Of a stretch of DNA of 64,000 nucleotides, positions 1-13,735 are shown piece by piece (within the stretch, counting starts at the first letter, position 1; every line of letters starts with the position of its first letter). The notes under the pieces were generated by a model, which was not told where the DNA came from, did not search any database, and saw only the letters and a program-made list of their open reading frames with translations. A program made the position numbers and the translations under genes. The stretch is taken from the NCBI GenBank assembly GCA_036925085.1, contig JAUPFP010000037.1, positions 1,694,001-1,758,000 on the forward strand, written 5' to 3'. This DNA is from Brachycybe producta (lineage: Eukaryota; Arthropoda; Diplopoda; Playtdesmida; Andrognathidae).

Positions 1-2519
1 GACACCTATAGTACAACGTTTTTCCCCACTTAAGTGGCGCTGCTGTCACCACCGTATTAAGTCTATGGTCACCACTCTATCGTAACACTAGTTGCCAGTC
101 CCGGAGAGTAATGGTCTAAGGTTTTTTATCCAGGTTTTACTGTACTGTATTAGTTTTAATGTGATAGTTTTATACTAATTATAAAATTCTAGAAGTACTG
201 TATTTAAAAAGTTTTTAGTTTGTACGAAATGTTTTTTTTTTTGTGGTGATTTATCATTTTATGAACACACTGTATTGTACAAGGTACTCACAAAATGTAT
301 TGCTTGTAATGTTATAGTAAATGTGTAGAGAATGATGGAACAAATGTAATTTTAATTTATACAATACATGTAAGTTGATTTTTAATGGCTTTTATGGTTT
401 TGTTTGGTCAGTCCATAAAGATCAGGTTTTTCTCTCTGTCTCTCTCTCTCTCTCCTCCATTCGTTAACTGGAGTTTTCAAACCCACTAACTTTGACTTAT
501 GTGTGTTTTTTTTAAATAATTCAGTCCAGTTTGTTTTGTCCTGCATTCATTTTATTTGTGTACTGTCTTTATCTTTACCGACTGTTATTACAATAGTTAT
601 ATAATACAAGTATAATAATCATAACATTGTAAGTTATGAAAGAGATCACCTTCATCCACCTTTTAAAACCGTTAATTTTAACATTAGCTGGGCTCATTTT
701 TCTACTTCCAATCTGATGAGAACTATTTCAAAGAATACTAAATTTGGATAATGTTCTAAAAAATTTGAAGATGTCTGGTGTCCAGTATTAGGGAGGGGAA
801 ATCTATTTTAGAACATATTAGGAAAGATTCAGAGATACATCACTTTGTGTCAACTCAAGATTACTTATTGAGTTATTTCCATGAGGAGGTTTTTACAGCA
901 AGAAAACAAAACAGGGAAGACAAGTGGGGGTGGCTCATTGTATTTTCTAATGACAAATCAGTAGAAAGAAAGTCGTATTGTTAAAGAGTTCATCAGGGAC
1001 TCTAATACGTAGTACACACTTGATAAATTAAATGCATTTAAATAATAAACGTGTTCTACAGAGCCCTATGAAGGACAAACAATATTTAGAATTCAATTTA
1101 TTCAGTTAATAATCTGAAAATATTCAGTTAATATAATTAAATAAACTATTGACAAAATATTGATTTAGTATTTCAATTTAAAATATTAATAATAAAGTCA
1201 ATTTTTTATTTGGTATTCATGTCCGTAACTGGATTCCGTATAATTCACCTAAACACATTTAATTTAAATTCATTTAACTCATTTGTGTGTACAAGGTATA
1301 AGAGTTTGTTTCATGCAAACTTGCATATTTGCTAGCTTTGCAGTGCGTTTTGTAGCTTTTCAAAAATTACTGCATATGTGTATTTCAATATATTTGTTTG
1401 CTTTCTATACAGCTTCAATTTGGTTTCATTTTTGAAGCCATAGCTTTAAAAATCAAACTAACCAATCAGATTCCAAGAAAAGTGTAAAATACATGATCAG
1501 CTAGTTATGACGTAGCAGCTGTATGTCACTTTTTGAAGAGGCTAGATGCTGCTTTGATGAAATTGATGCAAATATGTTGTAATGACATTGTTGCTTAAAA
1601 TTGTAAAGCAAAAATGAAGCAGCAACAGCAGCTTTATAACAAAGTAAAAGCCGAATATATGCAATTTTAACCTTTAAGAACTGAAAACGGCCAATGATGT
1701 TGGTTTCATTTAAATATTCTGAACAGTAATCTTCAGTTGACAAATGGTATGTACCATAGGAGTTGAGTAATGTAGTACATGATAGGTAATTTGTATGCTT
1801 TAAAAAGCTTTGGCTTTTGTAACAGATGTTTTGACCATAAATCAGATTGTGGTTTGGAATTGGACCTCTCTCCTCCACCTCTCTCTCTTTCTTGCGGTAG
1901 TTTATATAATTTATGGTCCATGCAAATGAGAAGAAGGCCCTGTTATGCATTTAAGGGGCCAAATGGAGGTCCCGAGAGAGTAAATCATGAAAGAAATTTA
2001 AGGGTGTTTGACAACGCCTTCGGTTTTTTTTTTCTGTCGGTGATCCAAATCTAATGGGGAGAAGAAGGTAGGTAGGTAGGTGCCTTCAAGATTGCATAAA
2101 AACCGTTTCTTTTTAAACGATTTTTGTATTTATTCGGTTGTTATTATTGATGTTCAATCTGATCAGAAAAATTGCTACATCATAAAAACACCTCCACCAA
2201 TTTCTCTCTTTTTTTTTTACTGACCACGCAAAATAAAACTTAGGTGTAAAATATAAAAGTATAAAATATAAAAATAACTGAAAATCTAGCTTTTCTAGTG
2301 AATGGGGATCCTCAAACTTTGTTTAAAGGTGGGCCACATAGAAATATCTTGAAAGTTTTCAGGTGGGCCGAAACCAAAGAGACATTTTTCTTTTCAATAT
2401 TTACCTATACGTTGTATCTAGAGTTTTTTTAGACATATAGAATTTAAATTACATATGAAAATATGTAAAAATAAAAACATTTTTTGGTGTCGAGAAAATT
2501 TTAAATAAAGTTTAGAAAA
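1..2519. other. Non-coding stretch
   Basis: Apart from family B copy 1 (1004-1300), a CT run near 435 and a possible hAT-type fragment with CTCAAACTTTG...GGTGGGCC at 2305-2375, I see nothing. The open frame at 778-984 has no recognisable motif. Confidence 0.5.
1004..1300 (+). mobile_element. Family B MITE, copy 1
   Basis: About 300 bp, AT-rich. Termini are near TACCTAGTACACACCTGA (left) and the inverted GTGTGTACAAGGTA (right). Internal marks are TTTAAATGCATTTAAAT, GAGCCCT(G/A)TGAAGGACAAAC and CTGGATTCCGTATAATTCAC. No ORF. Confidence 0.8.
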
Positions 2520-2905
2520 TTTAGAATTTTCCAACTCTTGATTATTTTGCAGTTTCAGAAAAACAACAATAAGGAGAAGTTTGAGTGTGTGTGTGTGTGT
2601 GTTGTTAGAAACTAGAACAGTAGCTCTGATATCTTTCAAAATACTTTTTTTTTAGATAAAAATTAAAAAGATATACAGTAAGTCTGCTTAAAGTTCGGTC
2701 ATTTGTAAGCTGACATAAATAGTTTATTTTAAAAGATATCAACATGAAAAAACAATACCCTTGTGTGATTGAAGCTACTCTTCTAGTTTCTAAAACACTT
2801 TTCAAGTTTCTTGTAACTTGAAGTGTTTTGGAAACTAGCAGAGTAGCTTCAATCACAAGGGTATTGTTTTCATGTTGATGATATCTTTTAAAATAAACTA
2901 TAATT
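2520..2905. repeat. Family C foldback, locus 1
   Basis: Contains the core GAAACTAG...CTAGTTTC and a very good hairpin: 2726-2810 (AAGATATCAACATGAAAA to CTAGTTTCTAAAACAC) pairs with 2815-2900. An element with hAT-like tips (2932-3083) follows. Confidence 0.8.
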
Positions 2906-2931
2906 AAGGCTCTTTTGAAAGATAAAATAAC

Positions 2932-3083
2932 CAGAGTTCATCAAACTACGACTCGCGAGCCACATCTGGCCCACAAATATTTTATGTTAAGTTGACGTTT
3001 TGGAGTAGGCCAACTAAAATGAATTTAAATAAAATATTTGCGGGCCAGATGTGACTCGCGAGCCGTAGTTTGATGATCTCTAG
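2932..3083. mobile_element. Short inverted-repeat element with hAT-like tips
   Basis: Left CAGAGTTCATCAAACTACG and right reverse complement CTAGAGATCATCAAACTACG, followed by GGCTCGCGAGCC-type and CATCTGGCCC blocks on both arms. The tip style resembles hAT MITEs. No convincing 8-bp duplication. Confidence 0.65.
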
Positions 3084-3992
3084 TCTAGCATATATTGGTG
3101 TCGATTATATTAGATTATATTTGAATTGGAAATCAGATGAATTGTTTTTTTTTTTCTACCCACATTCGACATTAAAAAAACAAAATATATATTTAGAAGA
3201 AGAAAAAAAAATACCAAGTTTTGATTTATAGTTTAATAAATTGCAATGAAAGTTAATGTCAGTTAAAAGTGTGAACATTAAAAAAAATTCTTAGAACTAT
3301 TTAAAATGTCCTGAATTCCTTTTTTGTTTTTTTAAAAAAAGTAAAACTTATTAAATTTTAGTACAATTTTAGTGAACAATTTTTGTTCAGTTCATACGTG
3401 TTGTGGACCTTTTTGTTTTAATTAAAATTCGTGTCATATCTTTTTTTTTGGGGGGGGGGGATATTAAAAGAAATATCCAAGGTCTGAACTGAACCTTTTA
3501 TGATATTTCTTTTTATTCAGAGACATTTTTTTGATCGTTTTTTAGGCGCCCAATTCCAGTTGTTCTCTCTTTCTGGAACCCTTTTCTTATTTATTTTCTG
3601 TTGTCAAGTTGTCATATCCATAAAAGCTTCTATTTCTATTTATTATTATATATAAATTAACGATAATTGTCCACCATCATTACACGACTACCATCTGGGA
3701 GAGGGTTGTCCTTCCTTTTTAATACATATTTTTTTTGGGTGGCATTGACAGGCAATTAAGAACATTTTTACATTTAAAAGTTGCATAATTTTTTTTTTTT
3801 TACTCTCTTTAAGTGGAAAATTGTTACTGTTTTTTTCCATTTCTATAAAAATTCCTAATTCGGTAATTTTCATTTTAGATTTTTTTCTTCTTATCTAAAT
3901 TGTTTGTTAAAATATTTAAATTATGTTTTCCAAAAAAAAAAAGATCTAAACCTTCGATGATGACGATCAAAACCAACATACATATAATATAC

Positions 3993-4199
3993 ACAGGCAA
4001 TTAGAAATCGAGACGAACTTCAGTTGGCTCCGCCCCTTTTTATGACGACCGGCAACTTCTAATTGGTTTGTTGTGTGGATCGACGTTGTGACGTTCGAGC
4101 ATGTGACGTCAGACTACATAACCAACCAATTAGAAGTTGCCGGTCGTCATAAAAAGTGGCGGAGCCAATTGAAGTTCGTCCCGATTTCTAATTGCCTGT
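3993..4199. mobile_element. Family A foldback MITE, copy 1
   Basis: A 207-bp palindromic element: arms begin ACAGGCAATTAGAAATCG and end with the reverse complement GCCTGT; inner arm sequence includes GGCGGAGC and GCCGGTCGTCATAAAAAG. The short centre holds TGACGTCA (4104-4111). Flanks match 8 of 9 bp (ataatatac / gtaatatac). No coding capacity. Confidence 0.88.
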
Positions 4200-4499
4200 G
4201 TAATATACACAGGTGACTCAACTTAAGAGAGCTCTTCCTATGGTGGCATTTTCTGGCAAAAAAAACTGACTGTGGCCAACAGATGGCGCAAACTGTACTT
4301 AATGCTTCAGTTACTACTACAAATAAAATGGCTGACTTTTTAAACAATGTCTTCCTTCTAGCTTCAAAAAGCAGAGGATTCTTCACTCACTTTTGGCGGT
4401 TTTTTTTTCTAACATGGAGTTGCTATACCTTTTATAAATTTATCTTGTTCAAAAGACACTTTAACTTTTTTTAAAGGTGGTTTCTATCTATAGCAAAAA

Positions 4500-5070
4500 A
4501 TTAAGCGAAATTTGAAATTGTTTTAGAAACTAGAAGGCTCATTTATGGGTATTTTTATGTTTGACATCTTTTTAAAATAAGCTTTTTTTTAAAGATGATG
4601 TTATTTTTTATTAATTTTTGTTTTAAAAAGTTTGTTTTTTTAACGATATCAACATGAAAATACAATTAAATAACTCAGTTATCTTTCTAGTTTTGAAATC
4701 ACTTTCAATTTCTCCTTACTGGTTGCTCTCCTAAAACTAAAGTTAAAAACTGGAAGTTTGAAAATGAGCTAGCTGTTCATAAAATTTCTTAAAAGTGGTA
4801 AACGCCTCTCGAACTCTTGATTATTCTATTCTGCCTTTCAGATGTATAATTAAGAGAAACTTGAAAGTTGGGTTTAAAAACTAGAAGGGTATCTCAATCG
4901 TAAGAGTATTTTCATGTTGATGTCTTTCAAGTTTGGAAATGGTCCAATTTTAAAAGTTTCTTTTGAAATTTCTCTTTGAAATTTCCTAAAGTGATTGAAC
5001 GCCTCTTCTAGTTTCTAAAACACTTTCTCTTAATTTTGCTTTTCTGAAGGCAGAAGGCTAATATAATCAA
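4500..5070. repeat. Family C foldbacks in tandem, locus 2
   Basis: Two successive units: TTTTAGAAACTAGAAGG ... CTTTCTAGTTTTGAAATC, then AGAAACTTGAAAG ... CTCTTCTAGTTTCTAAAACAC. The pieces AAGATATCAACATGAAAA and TTTTCATGTTGATGTC are complementary. Confidence 0.75.
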
Positions 5071-6032
5071 CAGAGCGTTCTATAATCAGCTGTTTCCTAA
5101 ACCATTTTTAATTAAAACATGTGCATTTATAAATGCCAAATTATATTTTATAAATTTCTCAGTTTTCATTTTCTAAATAAGTTCAGATGTCATTTCAGAT
5201 GTGAATCCAATTCGAACTAGTTTCAATTGGTTTTTTGTTGTAATTCTGAAGAAGAAAAAGGGTTTAGTGATTTACTGTATTTGGGCAATTGTGTACATTT
5301 GTCTAACCTTCGCCATTATTTTTTATTTCGGCTTTTTTTTTTTGTTTCTACTGTCATTTTTTTTTTTCTTGTTATTTCTTGGCTCCACTTTGACGGCTGT
5401 TTTAACTCCAATCAGAGAGTGAAGAGATGGGGGAAATGGAGAGAGAGAGAGACACCAAATGAGTGAAATATTTAGCCTTGTTGTCTCTTTTGTTTTTGCA
5501 TTAATCAAAATGTTGCAATGGCCACCACCTTTTGCCCACTAGATGGCGCCAATACGATGATTTTAAAACAAAAAAAAAATGAAATTGCCATAAAAAGTTA
5601 TCTCTTTTATAGAAATTTCAATTATAAAAAAATCTTATGTGAATCATACTTTACTCTTCTAGTTTTTTTTTCTTCTTAAATACATTTTCAATTTCTTCGT
5701 AAAGTTTTCTCTGAAACGTCAAAATGACCATAGATAGGGGTGGTGCTGATCTAGTGCTAAATTAAAGATAAACGAAAGTTATAATTTAGCGCCAAATAGA
5801 ACAAGCGCCAAGCCTCCAGTATTACGGTTTTGTACAAAGTACCAAAAAATAGAAATCGTTTTTAGCCTCCATTTTTTAACTGTAGAGTTGGTATATACAG
5901 TATATAAGGTGCGCCACTGAGCCCGAAATAAGGTGAAAGAGGTTGTACATAGAGGCTAGAATAAAGTTAACTTAACAAACTTAACTCTTCAACTTATAGC
6001 CAGGGTTTTTTTTTTTTCAGTAAGCAGCCGAA

Positions 6033-6235
6033 ACAGGCAATTAGAAATCGGGACATACAGAAGTTGGTGCCGCCCTTTTTATGATGACCGGCAACTTCTA
6101 ATTGGTTTGTGTAGTTTGACGTTGAAAAGGGCGGAGCATGTGACGTCAGACTACATAACCAACCAATTAGAAGTTGCCGGTCGTCATAAGAAGGGCGGAG
6201 CTAACTTTTGTATGTCCCGATTTCTAATTGCCTGT
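6033..6235. mobile_element. Family A foldback MITE, copy 2
   Basis: A 203-bp palindrome of the same family with CRE octamer in the centre, flanked by a perfect 9-bp target duplication gcagccgaa (6024-6032 and 6236-6244). Confidence 0.92.
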
Positions 6236-6239
6236 GCAG

Positions 6240-8640
6240 CCGAACGGATAAAACGCAAAATATTTAGAATTCCGTTTGGTTTTGATGGTTCAATTTTGGC
6301 GCTTATTCAGTTTTGCACAAGATCCATTTGGCGCTTATTCAGTTTTGGCACAGGATCCATTTGGCGCTTAATCAGTTGCCTCAACCAAGCATTGAATTCT
6401 ATTGTTCTTTCATTTACATATTAAGCAATGACTATACTTATAAAACCGTCTTAATTACTTAAAAAAAAAAGCTTACTTAGGTCAGTAGCACTTATTTATT
6501 TTTTTTTTTAGCTTAAATATTATTTAGTTCAAGGCATCATCTCTGTATTATCTTAATCGGGTTTTTTTGTTGTTGTTGTTCAGTTTTCTATTCATCCTTT
6601 GTGAATTTTGTGTTTTTAATTTTGGTTGATCCGTTTTCATGCGAATAAATTAAGATGTTTTTTTGACATCTAAATTTGCCAATTATTAAATGTAAAAAAA
6701 AAGTTGGCTGTTATTATGAATGTTTGATGAAATTCACTTGAAAATTGCGCCAAGACTAAAAAAAAAATGGATGATAGTTTTACATTAATTATAAGAGCCA
6801 AGTTTTTTTTATGTAAATAAACCTGATAATTAATGTTATTGGTGTCGTTGCAATTTGCAGACAAACAAAAGGTGCATTTGAGAACTCCTTGTCACTGTTA
6901 TTCTGTTAACTTAATTCAAACAACAACTACACTTACAAGCACACATTCAGTCCATTTGGATGCACAATATACTCATGATTGATCTTAGGGTAAAAACATA
7001 GTGGAACAGTAATTAAAGCATGGACTCAATCAGCAATTCATAAAAGTAGAGACCTACTTGTTTGTAAAAAAAAAAAAAAAAAAAAATTGGAAGTCTGGCC
7101 GAGCCTACGAAATTTTATAGTAATTGCAGCCCACAAACCCCATGAGGCGTGCAACCACCGTCCACCAGACCCAAGTATCCACAAAGCCCAAAGTTCCTAC
7201 GGTGGTAAGACAAATGAAACTCTCATGCAGATGATTTTATGCGTAAAATTAAACTTGCATTTTGGGGGCTATTCATTTTCTGAGAATGCAATTATTTCAA
7301 CTGCACCAAAGAACACATTGCATTTGTTATTGGATTTGAATTTTGGCAATGCATTTCACATGCTGTAATTGGACTTTGGTTCCTATGCCACAGGCCGTCA
7401 TTGCCTGCTTGCAGAGTAGTTTTTCAAATTCAAAGCCCCATCAGGCACTCGAGTCGAGGTTCACAAATTCCAGAAGATCAATGAAGCCCACAAAGCCCAA
7501 CGAAAACTACGAAAACACACTAGGCGCATGAAGGGCTCCCGAGGCCTAATGGCTTTTTTTTTCCATGGGCTTTATGTAGGATTCTTCAGTATATGTGGCT
7601 TTTGTAAATTACAGCACTGAGTTTGGTTCTATTATTCTTTTTTTTTGGCTATGTTTTAGTAACTATTTTCATTTGTTACTAATTGCAGTTAGACATGGGG
7701 AGATGTCTTTTTAAGTTTGGATTAATTCCAATTTCCAAATCAGTTTTATTTAACTTTTATTATTTCATTTCTCGTCCATTATGGATTAACAATTATGTGG
7801 AACTGCATTTCCGGTGGACGGATATTAATTTGTGTGTTACCTTTCTTTACTTAATTAAAATTTAGGGTTGTTTCAATTTGGTTCTTGTGCTACGGATAGG
7901 CCTACAACACCTACACAATTGAGACAGTTGCTAGCTATATCATTATAAAATATAATAATATATATACTTATTATATTTTAATTACATGTGTTCACTATGT
8001 ATAAATTATACACATAGAGGTGTGTGTATTTATTATACAAAATCTGGCTTATGGTTGGTTGTTTTCTATTTTAATTTCTTGTTGTGACTCACATTCTAGT
8101 TATATATATTTTTTTAAAAAAATTCAGGTGCAAAGCTGAATTAACAAGTCTCAGTTGTTTGCTATATAATTAATGCAAGGTTTTACTCTTTAATTAATTT
8201 CTATTGTTACATGGGGTTCATGGGGAATCCTGGGAAATTTTTGCATTGTTGCCAAGTGTTTTTTTCTACACTTGTATGAAATAAATATATAGACATTTGT
8301 TTGTATAGTTTGATACTTGTTTACAAAATAAATTTGAAATCAGTTCTGTATAAATTAGTTTATTTAAGTAGTTTTATATCCGTTCAAGGAGGAATAATGG
8401 AATGAAACTATTGTTTTTTTTTCAGAAGCCATGTTACTATAATAGTAACTAAGATTGTTGATATCTTTTAAAATAAACCTTTTTTCTCCCTTTAGAAATA
8501 TATACAAGTTGTCGATTTTAAATTTTGACAAAAATAGAAATAAATCATCTAAGAAAAGTTCAAATTTATAAAATTTGGTCATCTTTAAATTAACAACCAT
8601 TAAGAGGTACTCCATAGAAAAATACTTGTGTAAATGCAAG
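6240..8640. other. Non-coding stretch
   Basis: AT-rich with poly-A/T runs. 7130-7530 has diverged CCCACAAAGCCCA units; 8455-8600 has a degenerate family C centre. No gene supported. Confidence 0.5.
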
Positions 8641-8932
8641 GTAGATGGCGACTGCAACCTCCATGGATGTGGCAAACTACACTCGTCGCCAATTAGCTGA
8701 AATAGAATGCAGCCTTTTAGCTCTAAAAAGCGTCCAGAACAACCTTAATTATCAGCACGTGCACAAACTTACACCCAGAACACAATATAAGTGAAGAAGA
8801 GAGCACGTGTAATAATAGCGATGACGCAATTAAAAATTTGCCACGTGAAATAAAAAAGGAAAAGGTGAGTCAGAGTTGAAGAGTGTCTGCAGTACATTTC
8901 TATGGAAGGAGGGCTAGTGGCGCCATCTAATG
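8641..8932 (-). mobile_element. Family D repeat, copy 1
   Basis: About 290 bp bounded by TAGATGGCG at one end and CGCCATCTA at the other. It contains CACGTGC, GACGCAATTAAA and AGTGGCGCCATCTAA. Matches 14102-14392 in inverse orientation. Confidence 0.75.
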
Positions 8933-9006
8933 CTACACGAACAAAATAAATGATTCTTAAGTTTCTCGTTAAAAATATAAACATGCTTATTAGTCTTGAT
9001 TAAACA

Positions 9007-9313
9007 ATACCTTGTGCACACATGAGTTAAATGAATTCAAATTGAATGTGTTTAGGTGAATTATACGGAAGCCAGTTAAGGACACATGAACTGAATAAAA
9101 TTGACTTTTATTATTAATATTTTAAATTGAAATACTAAATCAATATTTTGTCAATAGTTTATATTATTGGATTTAAGTATTAACTCAATATTTTCAGATT
9201 ATTAACAATAAATTGAATTCGACGACATATTGATTGTTTGTCCTTCACAGGGCTCTCTGTAGAACACGTTTATTATTTAAATGCATTTAAATTATCAGGT
9301 GTGTACTAGGTAT
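9007..9313 (-). mobile_element. Family B MITE, copy 2
   Basis: Full-length copy in reverse orientation: left tip ataccttgtgcacac, right tip gtgtgtactaggtat, with the same internal blocks. Confidence 0.82.
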
Positions 9314-10299
9314 AACTCTTCTAGTTTCTTAAACAAGTTATTCTTTTTATAGTGTGCATAAAAAAAAAAAAAAAAGACGGGTTGCGCTCGTCTCCACTGG
9401 GAGGCGTTTGTATCGCATCTGAAATAATTATTACAAATAATTACGGAACAACCTGTATATTTTTTTCTTCTTCTCTCTTTTGCTGTTTTGATAACCAACC
9501 AGTATAGGATCTAATTAGACGTCCTGTTTAACTGCTGATCACGAAAGTTAACGAAATGGTTCTAATATATAAAAAAAATAATTTTTGGGGTTATCCAAGT
9601 CACGTTCACTTTTTCATTATTATTGAAGGCGATGGATGCAATTATTATTTTCTACAAGCTCATTTTTCTTTGGCAAGTTTTATGGGAAATTTAGTTTTTT
9701 TTTTGTCTTTCGGAATTTCAAGATAGGATTTTTTTAACAAAAATTTTGTTGTTGTTGTTGATGACGATGTTGTTGTGCGAAATTGTCCCTTTTTTTTTAA
9801 GAAAAAAATAATCTACCCATAGTTAGGTTATTTTTTTTTTCTTCTCATTCTTCTTCTTGTTAATTTGGTCTTGAACTATTTTTGTACCGAATTTATTGGT
9901 TTCTGTCAAAGAATCATAATTTTTATTGTTTCATTTAAATTTATGCACGGTCTTTTGTGTTTTTATAAACCTGAAGAAAAAAAAAATAATTGAAACGAGA
10001 AAAAAAAAAGGGATTATAATTAAGGTTTTCGTTATTAGTGCCAAAGACGGGGGGGGGGGGGTTTCTTATCCGAATTTTATACATTTTTTAAAGAAAACGT
10101 ATTATAATGATTGGTTTCTGTAATTAGGAGCTTCTTATCTATGGCTAATACATAAGCATATCATTCAAGTACACACACCTTAATGAATTTTATTTATTAA
10201 AACCAATAAAAAAAATATTCTAATCAACTTTTAAAGAAAGTTGATTAATCCACTTTTTTTTGCAAATTATTTTCAGCAGAAATTTAACGTGTATTGACT

Positions 10300-10720
10300 T
10301 TAAAAGTGTTTTTTTTTTAAAAAAAAGTATGCTCTCTTCATAGAAATCTGGTTATATTCTGTCTTTTCAGAAAGAAAATTTAAAAAAAAATGATACTGTA
10401 TTTAGAAACTAGAAGCGTAGCTTAATCATTCATGGCTAATTTTATATTGATATCTTTTAAAAATAAGCTTTATATGTTAATTTGAAAATGGGCCCAACTT
10501 AAAAACAGAAGATATTTTTTACATTTTTATCAATAAAAATACCTTTTGGTCCATTTTGGAAGATGATATCAAAATATGAAAATATAATATTTTATTATCT
10601 TTAATAATCAATAATTCACAGTCATCAAAATCTATGCTATCAATGATTCATAGCTATCATTCTAGTTTCTAACATATTTTCAATTTCTCTTTAAATGTTT
10701 TGCTCTTCTGAAAGCTAGAA
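10300..10720. repeat. Family C foldback, locus 3
   Basis: Left half TTTAGAAACTAGAAGCGTAG at about 10400, right half ATCATTCTAGTTTCTAAC at about 10655, with the usual TTGATATCTTTTAAAA block between. Confidence 0.7.
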
Positions 10721-10844
10721 ATAGAAATATTTTTCAAAAAAAATGTCGCCATTGCAAGATATGCAAATGAAGAGATTTAGTGTTATAAACTAGAAGAGTA
10801 ATTAGAGTTGATTATCAGATAATTGGCTTTTTTTATCAAATTAA

Positions 10845-11150
10845 AAATGAAAAATTGAAAAAAATGAAAAATTGAAAATAATGAAAAATTGAAAATAATG
10901 AAAAAAAATGAAAAAAAAAATGAAAATTGAAAAAAAATGAAAAAATGAAAAATTGAAAAAAAAAATGAATTGAAAAAAAATGAAAAAATGAATTTCTTTC
11001 GTTTTTTTTTCATAGAAAAATTGAAAATGAAAAATTTAAGTTTTATTTTAAAAAAATTATTAACATAAAAAATTAATTTTTTATTGCAACTTCAAACTCT
11101 TCATTTTCAATTTTTCTATGAAAAAAAAAATGAAAAAACGAAAGGAATTA
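10845..11150. repeat. GAAAAATTGAAAAT low-complexity block and foldback
   Basis: Purine-rich GAAAAATTGAAAAT units to about 10990, then TTTCATAGAAAAATTGAAAA at 11010, mirrored by TTTTCAATTTTTCTATGAAA at 11104. ATTATCAGATAATT occurs near each outer end (about 10815 and 11146). Confidence 0.7.
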
Positions 11151-13735
11151 TCAGATAATTAACAATTATATTCTGCGATTAAGTTTTATTTTTAAGACAA
11201 TTTAAGCCTTTTCTTTACTATATTCTAGCTTAAAAATAATTTTAAAGGTGTTTATTGATAGATACAGACGGGTTATTAAAAATACTTTCTATACAGTAAG
11301 TAATTCGATGATGTCTAGGCCAACGTACTAATAAATATAACCTATTATCATAAAGGTATCACCAGGTGTCGCTCTGAGGTTGCTTACTATTGTAGAAACA
11401 GGGATTGGTATAGCGAGAGGTTAATTGAATTTAAATAGCTTAATTATTATTATTTGTTCGTTTTAATATACATCCAACTTGGGAAAACTGAGTTTTATGA
11501 TTTATTAAATTATTAATAAAATGTTAAAGGAAATGAATTTTTAAAAAAAATGAAGATCGTGACTTTGATGGTTGATCTTCCAAAAAAATGTTTTCACTTT
11601 GTTGTTTCCTAATTAGTTATTGGTTTGTTTTATTTTTGTTGGAAGGTTACGTTAAAAATTAATAATATGGTCAAGGCCAGAGAACCAAAGTTGGGTTTTG
11701 TAATGATCCAATGTGTCAGTTGGTGGTTGGTTGGTTTTTTTTTTTAGCTCAGTCATCCATTTTGAGCTTTTTTTCAATGGTACACGTGTGTTGTTAATGT
11801 TTCTATATATTATATGATGTTTTACCTGAAAAGGTGTTTTACTAACAACAACAACATCAGTAATCATCCAACATATATATAAATAATATATATATCCAAA
11901 TAAAAATAACCTTGTAATGTTACCACCACCAACAACAGTGTTTTTGGGTGGATTTTTCTTCAATTTGTCTATCAACATTGAGCGATTCCCTAGTTCTAAA
12001 CAAAAACATGATTCATTTCTAGTTTTTTAGATTTTTTGTTGTTGCAAGGTTTAAGTTTTTTGTATATTTTTTTAAAAAAAATGACCACACACTGAGAACG
12101 CAATTTATTAAAAATTGCAAACTGTAATTCATCCATGGGTTGTATATATTTTTAATAATACCTCGTTTCCACTACAACAATTAACTGCAGTTAAAATGGC
12201 AATCACAGTTAATTTTCTAGTGGAAACAAATGTGGTTACATCATCAAGCATGGTTGGTTACATTTTCTGAACAATAGAGTTAACTGAACTGTATTGACAC
12301 AATGTGGTTAACCACATTATTGACTGATTAAATACGTCACTTCCTGTGTTCAAACCAAATTTAAGCCTACAACAAGCAAACATGGTAGATAGTGAAAAAA
12401 CTCAATGACTGAACGAAGAATGAAAATTTCACAAAATATTTACAAGTTTTTAACAGGAAACGGAACAGGAAGTGACACAAAATCATTTTAAGGTTAAAAA
12501 AAATGGCAACACACAAAAGTACCACTTCTAGTTTGTCTGAAGTTAATTATTTATAACCTTTGTTAGGTAACTGCAGTTAATTTTTGTAGTAATTGTTGTA
12601 GTACATTTATGATCTTGGCGTCACATGCTGAGACAGTATGCGTTGAAGAGTCTTGGACGCAGGTCTCAAGTGGTAATAGCAAATACTAAACTGTTTGCAT
12701 ATACTTACTTGACTGTAAGAAATACTCAACTCGCCTGGCTCTGCGTGCCATTATGCACAACTGCATTAAAACATGCTGGATACAAAAAAAAAACCTGTGT
12801 TGCACTGTGTCTCAATGTGTGCCATAGTACAATAAGCAGGACAACTGCTGGCCTAAAGTGGCGATCACACTGGCTGTTTTTCTCACAAGATTCCGTACAA
12901 GAAATACATCAAATATTGCTGTGTGATTTTTGCAAAAAAAAAATTACGATCAGGGTTTTCTGTAAGACGATGTACAAGAAACCAATTTAAGTCTTTGCAA
13001 GAGAGTATTATCACATTGGCAATTGTGATTAATTCAAGAACGCAATGCAAGTGAATCTTGCTGTAACTATTTATTGAAAATGTAATCGCCGCTTTAAAGT
13101 TAACCTATTCGCAGTCACCCTAACTAAGCTTCTTAATCCTACTTTACAGGGTCATTCATTACATGAATTTGTGACACTGACCACCAGTGACAATGATTCA
13201 TTAATAATGTTGGATTAAAAGACTTTTTTTTTTCTCCACTCAATGTGATAACTTTATTCACTTGTCTTTGTCCACACTTTTATAAATCTTTAGTCCAGTT
13301 TGCAACTGACTGGATTACAACAATTTACTGAGAAAAGGTTAAGTTAGGTGGAGACGTGTTTGAAAATGAGTAGTAGGTATAAAAAAAAAAATAGTTGGGT
13401 TGCCAATGGTGGTGGTGTTCGTTATAACACCGTCGTCCTCCTCCTACCACCTTCCAGTCTAAAACAACCACAAGAAACACTGAAGAGAAGAAACCTTGTT
13501 TGGTTTCTTAATTTCAACACCCCCACACAATCTCACTTTGCTTTTCCTTTTGTCTTAATCTGGTATTGAAGTCTTGACTGCTTGCAATCAGCTGTTTATA
13601 ATCTTTTCTGCATATTTGGTGTGGTGGCATTTTTAGTTAGCAATTTAGTTTTAGAAGTGGTTTTTTTAAACTGCAATGTTTTAAGGTATTTATTTGCTCT
13701 TGACTTTGGCATGTTTAATTAAACCACTTTAAGAT
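11150..13735. other. Non-coding stretch
   Basis: Contains the imperfect inverted repeat at 12158-12610 and otherwise only AT-rich DNA. The open frame at 12625-12990 is not convincing as a gene: no domain and a repeat-derived start. Confidence 0.45.
12158..12610. repeat. Imperfect inverted repeat with GTTTCCACTACAACAATT end
   Basis: Left CTCGTTTCCACTACAACAAT then TTAACTGCAGTTAA; right TTAACTGCAGTTAA-like and AATTGTTGTAGTAC. An internal TAGTGGAAACAAATG at 12217 may mark a shorter element. Boundaries uncertain. Confidence 0.45.

Noticed and set aside
778-984. 68-codon frame as a possible 5' kinase exon
   Set aside because: No glycine-loop or kinase N-terminal motif, and no Gly plus split Arg codon at a donor.
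7087-7531. Two open frames rich in Pro, Lys and Thr
   Set aside because: The sequence has diverged CCCACAAAGCCCA units like the minisatellite; no domain or splice context.
12625-12990. 121-codon frame
   Set aside because: Composition is not protein-like, no domain is seen, and it borders an inverted repeat.
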